Shown piece by piece: positions 18,764 to 25,401 of a stretch of DNA of 64,000 nucleotides. The notes below the pieces were generated by a model. It was not told where the DNA came from. It made no database searches and saw only the letters and a list, made by a program, of their open reading frames with translations. The stretch is from CAZKWG01 sp964615375 (lineage in GTDB: Bacteria > Myxococcota_A > UBA796 > CAZKWG01). The position numbers were made by a program, and so were the translations under genes. Each line of letters opens with the position of its first letter. Position 1 is the stretch's first letter. Location: contig CAZTOW010000002.1 of NCBI GenBank assembly GCA_964615375.1, positions 1 through 64,000 on the forward strand, written 5' to 3'.

Positions 18764-19884
18764 ACGCGGGCTGGCGACGCTTCTGGCTGCGCGTCCGCGC
18801 GCTCTCGGAGAAGGAGATCCACCACATCCTGCGCGACCCGCGCTCGCTCTACCTGGGCCTGGGGATGCCCGTGGTGCTGCTGGTGCTGATGGGCGCGGGC
18901 ATGAGCTTCGACGTGGACCGCATCCCGCTGGCGGTGGTGGACCGCGACCACACGGAGGCCAGCCGGGAGCTGGTGCGGCGCTTTACCGCCGACGACACCT
19001 TCCGGGCGGTGGGCGAGGTGGCGGACGAGGCGGCGGTGGAGGAGCTCTTCCGCGAGGGGCGCGCCACGGCGGGGATCATCATCCCCCAAGACCTCTCGCG
19101 CGACCTGGACCGGGGCGAGCAGGTGCGGGTCCAGGTGCTGCTGGACGGCGTGGACGGCAACTCGGCCAGCCAGATGCTGAACAAGACCGACGCGATGGGC
19201 ATGGGGCTGACGGTGTCCGCGCCGAGCGGCCCTGGGCCGCGCATCCAGGCCCGGACCTGGACGCGCTTCAACCCGGCGGGGAGGTCCTCGCTCTACCTGG
19301 TGCCGGGGCTCACGGCCTATGTGCTGGCGCTGTGCTCGGTGCTGCTGACCTCGCTGACGGTGGCCCGCGAGTGGGAGCGGGGCTCGATGGAGCAGCTCTT
19401 CGCGACCCCGGTGGGGCGCCTGGAGATCGTGCTGGGCAAGCTGCTGCCGTATCTGGCCATGGGCGTGCTGCAGTTCCTGACCGTGCTGGTGGCCGGCGCC
19501 TTCTTCTTCGGGGTGCCGCTGCGGGGCGACTTCCCGCTGCTGTGCGCCTGCTCCCTGCTCTTCCTGGTGGCCATGCTCGGCCAGGGCCTGCTGATCAGCG
19601 TGGTCACGCGCAACCAGATGGTGGCGACGCAGATGGCGATGATGTCCACGATGCTGCCGACCATGATGTTGTCGGGCTTCATCCTGCCCATCGAGAACAT
19701 GCCCCTGCCCATCCGCATGCTGTCCAACATCCTGCCCGCCCGGCACATGGTCTCCATCCTGCGCGGGATCCTGCTGAAGGACAACGGGATCGGCGAGCTC
19801 TGGCCGGACGTGCTGGCGCTCGGCCTCTTCGCCGCCGCGATGATCGCCCTCTCCACCCGGCGCTTCGTGCGCCGCCTCGGGTGA
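18760..19884 (+). CDS. ABC-2 type permease 1 (YbhS/YbhR family)
   Basis: This 374-residue inner-membrane subunit has one N-terminal segment (residues about 24-45), a large extracytoplasmic domain (about 46-180) and a cluster of five C-terminal membrane segments. Landmarks are LSEKEIHHILRDPRSLY at the start, VAREWERGSMEQLFATPVGRLEI at the cytoplasmic coupling helix, and GFILPIENMPLPIRMLSNILPARHM near the end. Members export drugs or lipids together with HlyD-type adaptors. GTG 18760 overlaps the ATPase stop by GTGA. It is 37% the size of a typical RND pump and cannot act without the ATPases. Confidence 0.9.
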   Translation: MNAGWRRFWLRVRALSEKEIHHILRDPRSLYLGLGMPVVLLVLMGAGMSFDVDRIPLAVVDRDHTEASRELVRRFTADDTFRAVGEVADEAAVEELFREGRATAGIIIPQDLSRDLDRGEQVRVQVLLDGVDGNSASQMLNKTDAMGMGLTVSAPSGPGPRIQARTWTRFNPAGRSSLYLVPGLTAYVLALCSVLLTSLTVAREWERGSMEQLFATPVGRLEIVLGKLLPYLAMGVLQFLTVLVAGAFFFGVPLRGDFPLLCACSLLFLVAMLGQGLLISVVTRNQMVATQMAMMSTMLPTMMLSGFILPIENMPLPIRMLSNILPARHMVSILRGILLKDNGIGELWPDVLALGLFAAAMIALSTRRFVRRLG

Positions 19885-19887
19885 CCC

Positions 19888-21003
19888 ATGAGCCTCGCCC
19901 TCACCCAGCTCCGCGCGGTCATGACCAAGGAGGTGCGTCAGACGCTGCGGGACAGCCGCATGCGCACGCAGCTCATGGTCCAGCCGGTCATCCAGCTCCT
20001 GATCTTCGGCTACGCCGCGGACTTCAAGGTGGACAGCGTGCCCACCGTGATCGTGGACGAGGACCGGAGCTCGGCCAGCCGCGAGCACGTCCAGCGCCTG
20101 CTGGCCGACGGCACGCTCATCCACGGGGGAGAGGCCAGCGAGCGTGAGGCGGAGCAGATGATCGAGGACGGCGAGGCCACGGCGGCGCTCATCATCCCCC
20201 ACGGCTTCGCCCGCGAGCTCGACGCCGGGCGGACGGCGCAGGTCCAGGTGATCCTGGACGGGTCCAACCCCACGCGCTCGGGGACGGTGGGATCCGCGGC
20301 GGCGCGCTACTTCGCCTCGGCCTCCGCCGAGATGGCGCCGCCCAGCGCGAAGAAGCCCGGCGGGGTCTCGGTACAACCCAGGGTGTTATACAACCCCCAG
20401 ATGAAGACACAGACCTACATCGTGCCCGGCACGGCGGCGATGCAGCTCCTGATGGCGACGGCGATGATGTCCAGCATGGGCCTGGCCCGGGAGAAGGAGC
20501 TGGGCACGCTGGAGCAGGTCTCGGTGACGCCCATCCCCACCTGGGTCCTGATGGTGGGCAAGACCCTGCCCTTCGTCGGCGTGGGCCTCTTCAACGTGCT
20601 GACCTCGCTGACCGTGGGCGCCTGGCTCTTCGATGTGCCCATGCACGGCAGCGCCAGCTTCCTGCTGGCCTGCACGCTGGCCTACCTCATGTCCACCCTG
20701 GGTGTGGGCCTGCTGATCTCCACCCTCAGCAACAGCCAGCAGCAGGCCTTCCTGGGTGGGTTTCTGTTCATGATGCCGGCCATGCTGCTCTCGGGCAACC
20801 TGACGCCGCTGGCGGCCATGCCCGACTGGCTGAGGCCGCTCACCTACCTGAACCCGCTCCGTTACTACATCCAGATCCTGCGGGCCGTGCTGCTGCGCGG
20901 GGCGGGCTGGGCGGACATGTGGCCGCACCTGCTGGCGCTGACGGTGCTGGGGGCAGCGATCCTGGCGTTCTCGGTCAAGAAGTTCAGGAAGACGCTGGAG
21001 TAG
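19888..21003 (+). CDS. ABC-2 type permease 2
   Basis: This 371-residue paralogue of the preceding permease has the same topology: an N-terminal segment, a periplasmic loop of about 130 residues, then five helices. Diagnostic segments are MTKEVRQTLRDSRMRTQLMVQP, LAREKELGTLEQVSVTPI and the final GNLTPLAAMPDWLRPLTYLNP. ATG 19888 lies 3 bases after the previous stop. It is last in the operon and probably forms a heterodimer with permease 1. The complete machine would be adaptor, two ATPases and two permeases, with the TolC protein encoded divergently at 13227-14537. Confidence 0.9.
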   Translation: MSLALTQLRAVMTKEVRQTLRDSRMRTQLMVQPVIQLLIFGYAADFKVDSVPTVIVDEDRSSASREHVQRLLADGTLIHGGEASEREAEQMIEDGEATAALIIPHGFARELDAGRTAQVQVILDGSNPTRSGTVGSAAARYFASASAEMAPPSAKKPGGVSVQPRVLYNPQMKTQTYIVPGTAAMQLLMATAMMSSMGLAREKELGTLEQVSVTPIPTWVLMVGKTLPFVGVGLFNVLTSLTVGAWLFDVPMHGSASFLLACTLAYLMSTLGVGLLISTLSNSQQQAFLGGFLFMMPAMLLSGNLTPLAAMPDWLRPLTYLNPLRYYIQILRAVLLRGAGWADMWPHLLALTVLGAAILAFSVKKFRKTLE

Positions 21004-21320
21004 TCGGCGGTCGTCGTGGGCGTCGCTGCGTTGGAGAGGACGGGTTGAACCTGCGCTCCTGCAAGCCGCCGCTCGAACTCGCAGACTCCTGGACTGTGAG
21101 GTGGATCGCGGAGGGCGGGTGCCACAGTTCTTGATCGTCGATCCGGCTATAACCGCGAAGCGCTTGAGCCCATGCAATGAGTCATGCACCTCATGGGCCT
21201 GGTTTTGCGGCGAACTTTGCTCATTCTTGCGAAAATCGAAATCGCATCAACCTGACACCTGACCCTTCTGACACCTGACCCTTCCCATCAACCTGACACC
21301 TGACCCTTCCTGACCCTTCA
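21004..21320. repeat. Non-coding repeat R, copy 1, with an empty MITE site near 21043-21053
   Basis: The sequence from about 21015 to 21280 is homologous to 24320-24358 joined directly to 24561-24780, i.e. to the same region without the MITE. The shared landmarks are GGAGAGGAC-GGTTGAACC, CTCGCAGACTC-TGGAC, TTGATCGTCGATCCGGC, a CCCATG-CATGGG hairpin and the tail AAATCGCATCAACCTGACAC. Several copies of CCTGACCCTTC follow the tail. No protein-coding gene is credible here. Confidence 0.8.
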
Positions 21321-21339
21321 TGGACGGCAACGGGCCTGG

Positions 21340-21612
21340 CTATTGCACTTTCTCCCCAATCTCGTAAGTCACGCGGTAACGCGCGCCGTCTGGGCGAGTG
21401 TACTCAAGGATGAGGTGGTCGTCCTCGACGACAGCGATGAGGTCGGGAGGATCCGCGTCCTCGTGCTCGGCGAGCCTGTATTCGCCAGGGATTGGCTCAT
21501 CGACAGTGGGGCTGCAGTTGGAGCACCCCTGTAGCGGACTGAGGACGCCACCGACGGCCAGCATCCCCATTGCGGCGAGGCCCAGAAACAGCAGGAAGGT
21601 GCGCCGGGTCAT
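21340..21612 (-). CDS. Small predicted lipoprotein (gene E of cassette 1)
   Basis: This 90-residue protein has an arginine-containing N-terminus (MTRRTFLLF), a hydrophobic stretch (5-24) and the possible lipobox LQGC at 27-30. The mature part of about 60 residues is acidic and predicted beta-rich (HLILEYTRPDGARYRVTY). No family was recognised. ATG 21612 overlaps the stop of the preceding gene by ATGA, so it is the last of a five-gene coupled operon A-B-C-D-E. A role as a surface partner of the upstream metallopeptidase is only a guess. Confidence 0.65.
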   Translation of the reverse strand: MTRRTFLLFLGLAAMGMLAVGGVLSPLQGCSNCSPTVDEPIPGEYRLAEHEDADPPDLIAVVEDDHLILEYTRPDGARYRVTYEIGEKVQ

Positions 21613-21911
21613 TCGGATACCGGATCCAGCTCAATCCAAGAATGTGACGCGTAAAGATTGACAAGCCACAACCCATCGTTGCTCGTCAACTGCGCCAGCT
21701 CAGCGCTCACATTCCATGACGCCTCTTCGAACAGCAGGCCATAGCCTGCGCCCGTATCAGGAGTTCCTTCGATCAGCTCTACTGAGATTCGCTTGACCGT
21801 CCAGGTTGGCTCGGGGCATCGAGTTGCGGCAGCCGGGTGAGTCAATACAAGCAGGCCAAGCACCAACGATCTTGGCCGCAGGGCGCGACTCTGTTCAATT
21901 GGCGTTCTCAT
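21609..21911 (-). CDS. Small secreted protein (gene D of cassette 1)
   Basis: This 100-residue protein has a signal peptide (positively charged residues about 1-15, hydrophobic SLVLGLLVLTHPAAA at about 16-30) and a mature part of about 70 residues starting near ATRCPEPTW. An in-frame GTG two codons earlier exists, but ATG 21911 is chosen because it overlaps the stop of gene C by ATGA. Only one cysteine is present in the mature part. The family is unknown. Its position directly after the metallopeptidase gene parallels gene D of cassettes 2 and 3, though the three D proteins are not visibly related. Confidence 0.6.
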   Translation of the reverse strand: MRTPIEQSRALRPRSLVLGLLVLTHPAAATRCPEPTWTVKRISVELIEGTPDTGAGYGLLFEEASWNVSAELAQLTSNDGLWLVNLYASHSWIELDPVSE

Positions 21912-23269
21912 GAGCACCCCCCCTTCAATCCGTAAGTACTAGCCGAGCCGAATCCTTCATCCTCGCCATTCCCACTACAACACTCAATTCCGTCCGCATC
22001 ATTTCCAAGCCATGAGTAGCGTTGGTACACCGCCCACCGAAAGATGTTCTCAACTAGATAGCTGGTCCTGCAGTCCCCAAGCCAGGTCCATGCGTCTCCA
22101 AGTGCTCGCCACACCACATGGGTCAGTTCGTGCAGTAGTAGCATAGCGACCTCCGCCACGGCACAAGGTACCTGCTTTCGGCGCCCAGCGCGATAGATGG
22201 AGATTGCCCTAGTCCAGAACTGTTCCGCTCCGCAAATATAAATTGCACCGAAGTCCCAAATTCGCCCCGAAATTGTTGTCGCATCCGACGTGCAACTCCC
22301 GATTCTAATCGTGACTCGAAGAGGCGCCCCATGAAGTGCGGATAGGAGGGGGGCGCCACTGAATGCGGACCCACCCGGCCGACCCGTCACCCAGCAGAAA
22401 GCGTATTCGATGAGGTCAATGTTCTCATGAAGGAAAGCCCACGCATACTCGATGAGCTCCTGCTCATCTTCCATCGCATCCTCAATGATCACGGTATCTG
22501 CAAAATTGTCTGGGTCAATCGCCCAGAAGTCTCCGAGCGTCTGGGGACGCAAATAGGTCGCGCAGGTCGTGTCGTCTCCTTTCAACTTGTCGCGGCAATC
22601 TTTTCCGCGCGCCTTCTCCGCAGGTGCCTCCAGCAGCTCACCTACGTCAGCGCTGCGCGGCCAGCAGCTCTCCGACCACTCCTCTGACCCGACCTCCAGG
22701 CACGGCCCGGAGGTGCAGAACCACGAACAGCAGTCGACCCGGTGGCCATCTGTATCGTAGCACCAGCTCGTGGCGGTGTCCGGCTCGGCATCTACCGTGG
22801 TGTCGACACTCCCGTCCTCGGGGACGGGTGAGGTCTTCTCATGAGACGGGGCAGAGGCCCCGCCTCCGCGCAGCAATGCACCGCGGGGAACGGTCTTCAG
22901 CCGATCTAGGAGCTTTCGCGAGCGTCGTTCGCCTCCCCTGCCACACGGCGTTGCAGTTGTGCGACGGCGGCCCTCCACCACCGGCGCCCAGAAGTCGTCG
23001 ACCTCCTCCACCTCCCCTCCCCCACAGGCCGCGCTCCCGCAGCTCCCGCCGCAGCCGCAGCCCGCCTTCACCTCGCTCAGCCCCGGCCACGCCACGTCCT
23101 CCCGGACCGGCGCCCAGAAGTCGCTCTCTTCGTACCGGACCTCCCCCCGCGCCCGCCGGCCCAGCTCCGCGAACACCCCAGGCAGATCGTCCGTCCCGCA
23201 GTCGAAGCACTCCCGCGCCGCCACCTGCGACCAGTCCACGCCCGGTCGCAGAGCCTCGCGCGCCCTCAT
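21908..23269 (-). CDS. Cassette 1 gene C: conserved N-terminus fused to zincin-like metallopeptidase
   Basis: This 453-residue protein has three parts. Residues 1-100 are nearly identical to the same part of the cassette 2 protein: two SDFWAPV/DDFWAPV motifs flank a Cys-Gly cluster CGCGGSCGSAACGGG. Residues about 100-230 are low-complexity and Cys-containing. The C-terminal region contains IYICGAEQF, then the zinc motif HELTH at 380-384 in a hydrophobic helix (MLLLHELTHVV), followed by GD-containing segments and NIFRWAVYQ. The order IYxC...HExxH...GD resembles deuterolysin/aspzincin-like peptidases, but that assignment is tentative. No signal peptide is visible. ATG 23269 overlaps the stop of gene B. 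DNA identity with cassette 2 stops sharply at about 22973, giving a mosaic gene. Confidence 0.75.
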   Translation of the reverse strand: MRAREALRPGVDWSQVAARECFDCGTDDLPGVFAELGRRARGEVRYEESDFWAPVREDVAWPGLSEVKAGCGCGGSCGSAACGGGEVEEVDDFWAPVVEGRRRTTATPCGRGGERRSRKLLDRLKTVPRGALLRGGGASAPSHEKTSPVPEDGSVDTTVDAEPDTATSWCYDTDGHRVDCCSWFCTSGPCLEVGSEEWSESCWPRSADVGELLEAPAEKARGKDCRDKLKGDDTTCATYLRPQTLGDFWAIDPDNFADTVIIEDAMEDEQELIEYAWAFLHENIDLIEYAFCWVTGRPGGSAFSGAPLLSALHGAPLRVTIRIGSCTSDATTISGRIWDFGAIYICGAEQFWTRAISIYRAGRRKQVPCAVAEVAMLLLHELTHVVWRALGDAWTWLGDCRTSYLVENIFRWAVYQRYSWLGNDADGIECCSGNGEDEGFGSASTYGLKGGCS

Positions 23270-23610
23270 GGCTTCGCCACCAGATCGAGCGTCACCACCG
23301 CCTCAGCCGACAGCGTCCCCGTCACGAACCAGCACACCCACCGCGTGAACGTGTCCGCGTGGAACCACGCCGTCCCCGTCCCCGTCAGCGCGATCTCCGC
23401 CGGCGTCTCGAAGTCCAGGTAGCTCCCAGACTCGTTGACCGCCGCGTGCCGGACCACCAGCTTCGCCGCGTCTCCCTCCCCCGCGCTCTGCACGGTCAGC
23501 ACCAGGTGAAGCTCCCGGTACTCCCCCAGGTCCAGCGCCTGGCTCAGATCCACCTCCGCCCCCGGCGAGAGCGTCACGTTGTCCAGCAGCCGTCGATAGT
23601 GCAGGCTCAT
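23266..23610 (-). CDS. Cassette 1 gene B: small beta-rich protein
   Basis: This 114-residue protein has alternating hydrophobic strands (LHLVLTVQS, KLVVRHAAV, RWVCWFVTG, AVVTLDLVA), no signal peptide and no membrane segment. It is nearly identical to the product of 27379-27723 and clearly homologous to that of 44984-45331. ATG 23610 follows GGGGAGG, 13 bases after the stop of gene A; its stop overlaps gene C by ATGA. The strand pattern with a Y/RELHLV segment and a C-terminal VTLDL-AK strand resembles gene A, so A and B may share one beta-sandwich fold. No known family was recognised; a structural, adaptor or carrier role is inference. Confidence 0.75.
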   Translation of the reverse strand: MSLHYRRLLDNVTLSPGAEVDLSQALDLGEYRELHLVLTVQSAGEGDAAKLVVRHAAVNESGSYLDFETPAEIALTGTGTAWFHADTFTRWVCWFVTGTLSAEAVVTLDLVAKP

Positions 23611-23623
23611 GATGACCTCCCCC

Positions 23624-24043
23624 TCAGCTCTTGAAGGTGAACGCCAGCGCGCAGCCACACACGGCCCGCTCGATGGCGGTTCCGCTCGTGTTCGCCACCG
23701 CGATCACGTAGCGCATCTTCAGCCCAAACGTGCTGGTCGTCGTGTACGGCGTCTGGATCGTGTCCGTGTTCGAGCTCACCGCCGAGAACAGGTCCAGCGG
23801 CGTGCTGGTCGGGTTCCAGCGCCGACCGTCCGTGCTCCAGAAGAAGCTGATCTTCCACGAGAAGTTCGTGGTCCGGTTCTCGGTCGTGCAGTGCGCCGTG
23901 ATGCTCTCCAAGTACGGACCCCACTCGTAGGCCTGGGGCAGCTCAATGTCGATGTACGAGAACGTCGTCGTCCCGTCCGTCTGGAGCTGCTTCTTGTAGA
24001 ACAGCGGGAGCACCACGACCTTCTGAGTGGGGATGGACTTCAT
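23624..24043 (-). CDS. Cassette 1 gene A: small beta-rich protein
   Basis: This 139-residue protein is predicted to be almost all beta: QLQTDGTTTFSYIDIELP, WKISFFWSTDGRRWN, MRYVIAVANTSGTAIERAV and a final ALAFTFKS. It has no signal peptide. It is the intact version of the pseudogene at 27738-27888 and a homologue of 45343-45756, with which it shares LQ-DGTTT-SYID, EWGPYLES, ENRT, STDGRRWN and AVANxSGT. ATG 24043 follows GGAGAG by 6 bases. It is the first gene of the A-B-C-D-E operon, and its upstream region is conserved with cassette 2. The function is unknown. Confidence 0.75.
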   Translation of the reverse strand: MKSIPTQKVVVLPLFYKKQLQTDGTTTFSYIDIELPQAYEWGPYLESITAHCTTENRTTNFSWKISFFWSTDGRRWNPTSTPLDLFSAVSSNTDTIQTPYTTTSTFGLKMRYVIAVANTSGTAIERAVCGCALAFTFKS

Positions 24044-24055
24044 CTACGGCTCTCC

Positions 24056-24152
24056 ATGCAAGGGTGCGAAGGGGAGCCGGCCCTGTGAGGAGCCAGCCCT
24101 GTGAGGAGCCTTACACGGCAGCGCCATTCCGTCAACCCAAAGGCGAGCAGTT
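24056..24152. promoter_or_regulatory. Conserved upstream region of cassette 1
   Basis: The sequence before gene A matches that of cassette 2 at 27889-27975, including GGGGAGCCGGCCCTGTGAGG, GCCATTCCGTCAACCCAA and a GGCGAGCA segment. In copy 1 the element GCCCTGTGAGGAGCC is tandemly doubled. Conservation beyond the genes suggests the shared promoter of gene A and of the divergent ATPase gene, but no consensus -35/-10 or sigma54 site was recognised. Confidence 0.45.
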
Positions 24153-24253
24153 TCGCTTTATCAGCGTTCATCTTCCTGAAGCTCCACCCGACGCCCGAGC
24201 TCGAATCCGCCCCCCCTCCGGCGGGCTCAATCCTCCCGGGTCAGGCCTCCGCC

Positions 24254-24340
24254 ATGTCCCGCTTCTCCATCATCGGAGATGGAGCAGGTGACGGTGTGGG
24301 GGACGCGGGGGCCGTCAGCGCTCGGCGTCGGCGTCGCCGC
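24254..24340 (+). pseudogene. Fossil of the divergent AAA ATPase gene
   Basis: ATG 24254 opens a frame reading MSRFSIIGDG, matching MTRFFNIT at the start of the intact ATPase at 28064. After about 30 bases the homology jumps to the part of that gene at about 28237-28290 (the shared DNA includes GGAGATGG-GCAGGT and GGTGTGGG-GACGC-GG). A deletion has therefore removed roughly 150 bases, and the sequence then runs into repeat R. It is no longer functional, but it shows that cassette 1 once had the same divergent ATPase as cassette 2. Confidence 0.6.
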
Positions 24341-24358
24341 GTCGGAGAGGACAGGTTG

Positions 24359-24560
24359 AACCGCCAAGGGCGCCAAGGGCGCCAAGGGCGCCAAGGGCTA
24401 CGCGGCGAGAAGCCGTGGAGGGGCCGACCTCAGCTCCGCGCCCGATCCTCTCTGCGGCGTCCTCCAGACCCATTCGACACCTCCCACGCGGAGGGAAGGC
24501 CCGACTCTCCTCCGACCTCTTGCTCGCGCCGGTCTTCGCGTCCTTGGCGTCTTGGCGGTT
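24359..24560. mobile_element. MITE-like element, copy 2 (inserted in repeat R)
   Basis: This is a 202-bp element homologous to 8418-8609 throughout. The ends are AACCGCCAAGGGCGCCAAGG and CCTTGGCGTCTTGGCGGTT, an inverted repeat with a 1-base indel. The left end contains a four-fold CGCCAAGGG repeat. The flanks GGTTGAACC and GGTTACACC border it, and the sequences outside join seamlessly in the uninterrupted copy of repeat R at 21043-21053. No transposase is encoded. Confidence 0.8.
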
Positions 24561-24780
24561 ACACCTGCGTCCTGCAACCCGTCGCACGAATTCGCAGACT
24601 CTTGGACCTTGGGGTGGATCACGTTGGGCGGGTGCCGCGGATCTTGATCGTCGATCCGGCCATGACCGCGAGGTGCATGAACCCATGCAACGAGTCCTAT
24701 ACCTCATGGGACAGGCTTTGCCGCGTACTTTGCTCATTTTGGCGAAAATGGAAATCGCATCAACCTGACACCTGCCCAGA
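24561..24780. repeat. Non-coding repeat R, copy 2 (right part, after the MITE)
   Basis: This is homologous to 21052-21280, with the same order of landmarks: CCTGCAA, TTCGCAGACTCTTGGACC, GGGCGGGTGCC, TTGATCGTCGATCCGGCC, a CCCATG-CATGGG hairpin, ACTTTGCTCATT and the tail AAATCGCATCAACCTGACAC. Its left part lies before the MITE at about 24320-24358. Short direct repeats of CCTGCCCAGAC and CCAGACCCAAAATGTG follow at 24772-24817. Confidence 0.75.
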
Positions 24781-24817
24781 CCTGCCCAGACCCAAAATGT
24801 GCCCAGACCCAAAATGT

Positions 24818-24903
24818 GAGTCATGTACCTCATTAGATAGACTTTACCTCGAACTTTGCTGACTCCTATGGAATGGAAACCGAAATCGCATCAACCTGAC
24901 ACC
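24818..24903. repeat. Repeat R, copy 3 (3' part only)
   Basis: A third, shorter copy begins GAGTCATGTACCTCAT and includes CGAACTTTGCT and the identical tail CGAAATCGCATCAACCTGACACC. It lies immediately after copy 2. The exact conservation of the tail in all three copies marks the functional or terminal end of the repeat. Confidence 0.7.
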
Positions 24904-24979
24904 GAGTAGTGTCCGAGCAGCGTCCGAGCAGTGTCCGAGCAGTGTCCGAGCAGTGTCCGAGCAGTGTCCGAGCAGTGTC
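24904..24979. repeat. 11-bp tandem repeat GTGTCCGAGCA
   Basis: About six and a half head-to-tail units of an 11-base motif (one unit has GCGTCC instead of GTGTCC) fill the space between repeat R copy 3 and the stop codon of gene D of cassette 2. It is non-coding, and copy number is likely to vary between strains. Confidence 0.9.
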
Positions 24980-24984
24980 TTGTA

Positions 24985-25401
24985 TCACATTCTGACAGTG
25001 AGATAGCCTCGACAGTGAACCGCAAAATCAGCAGTCATCTCAGAGGTTCCCGTGTCCAAAGAGCAGTCTTCAGAGTACCAGAACGAGTTGTTCTCTGTCC
25101 CACAGAAGGACTCCAGCTCGTCCAAGGTCTCAGGTGTCACGACAACCGTTGGTGCCAGCGCCATCCGATCGGTGCACATGTCTGTCAGCTGTTCGACGCA
25201 GGAGACCACAATGCAGAGCTCGGGGGTCACCGTGCAGTCAACCTCTTTCTGAGCACTCCGAGCCTCGAGCTCAGCACAGAGCTGACTCGGCGTTGGGGGG
25301 GTGGACTCCGGCGGCTGGTTGCAACTCCAGCCCGTGAAGGTCAGGATCCATGTCCACTCCAGGCGCCGCCTCCTGCCGCCACGCTGCTGCTGCCTACGCA
25401 T
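24985..25401 (-). CDS. Gene D of cassette 2: small cysteine-rich protein
   Basis: This 138-residue protein has an Arg/Gln-rich N-terminus (MRRQQQRGGRRRRLEWTW) and a short hydrophobic stretch (WILTFTGWSC) that could be a weak export signal. Eight or so cysteines are spread through the mature part (LCAELEA, DCTVTPELCIVVSC, DMCTD, SFCGTEN, EDCSLD, VHCRGY), suggesting a disulphide-bonded extracytoplasmic protein. ATG 25401 overlaps the end of gene C by 8 bases, so it is translationally coupled. It occupies the same slot as the secreted D proteins of cassettes 1 and 3 but has no visible sequence similarity to them. The function is unknown. Confidence 0.6.
   Translation of the reverse strand: MRRQQQRGGRRRRLEWTWILTFTGWSCNQPPESTPPTPSQLCAELEARSAQKEVDCTVTPELCIVVSCVEQLTDMCTDRMALAPTVVVTPETLDELESFCGTENNSFWYSEDCSLDTGTSEMTADFAVHCRGYLTVRM

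Noticed and set aside
23622..24043. Possibility that gene A encodes a phage tail or capsid protein
   Set aside because: The beta-rich pattern is compatible but no specific motif or neighbouring phage gene was found; kept as a hypothesis only.
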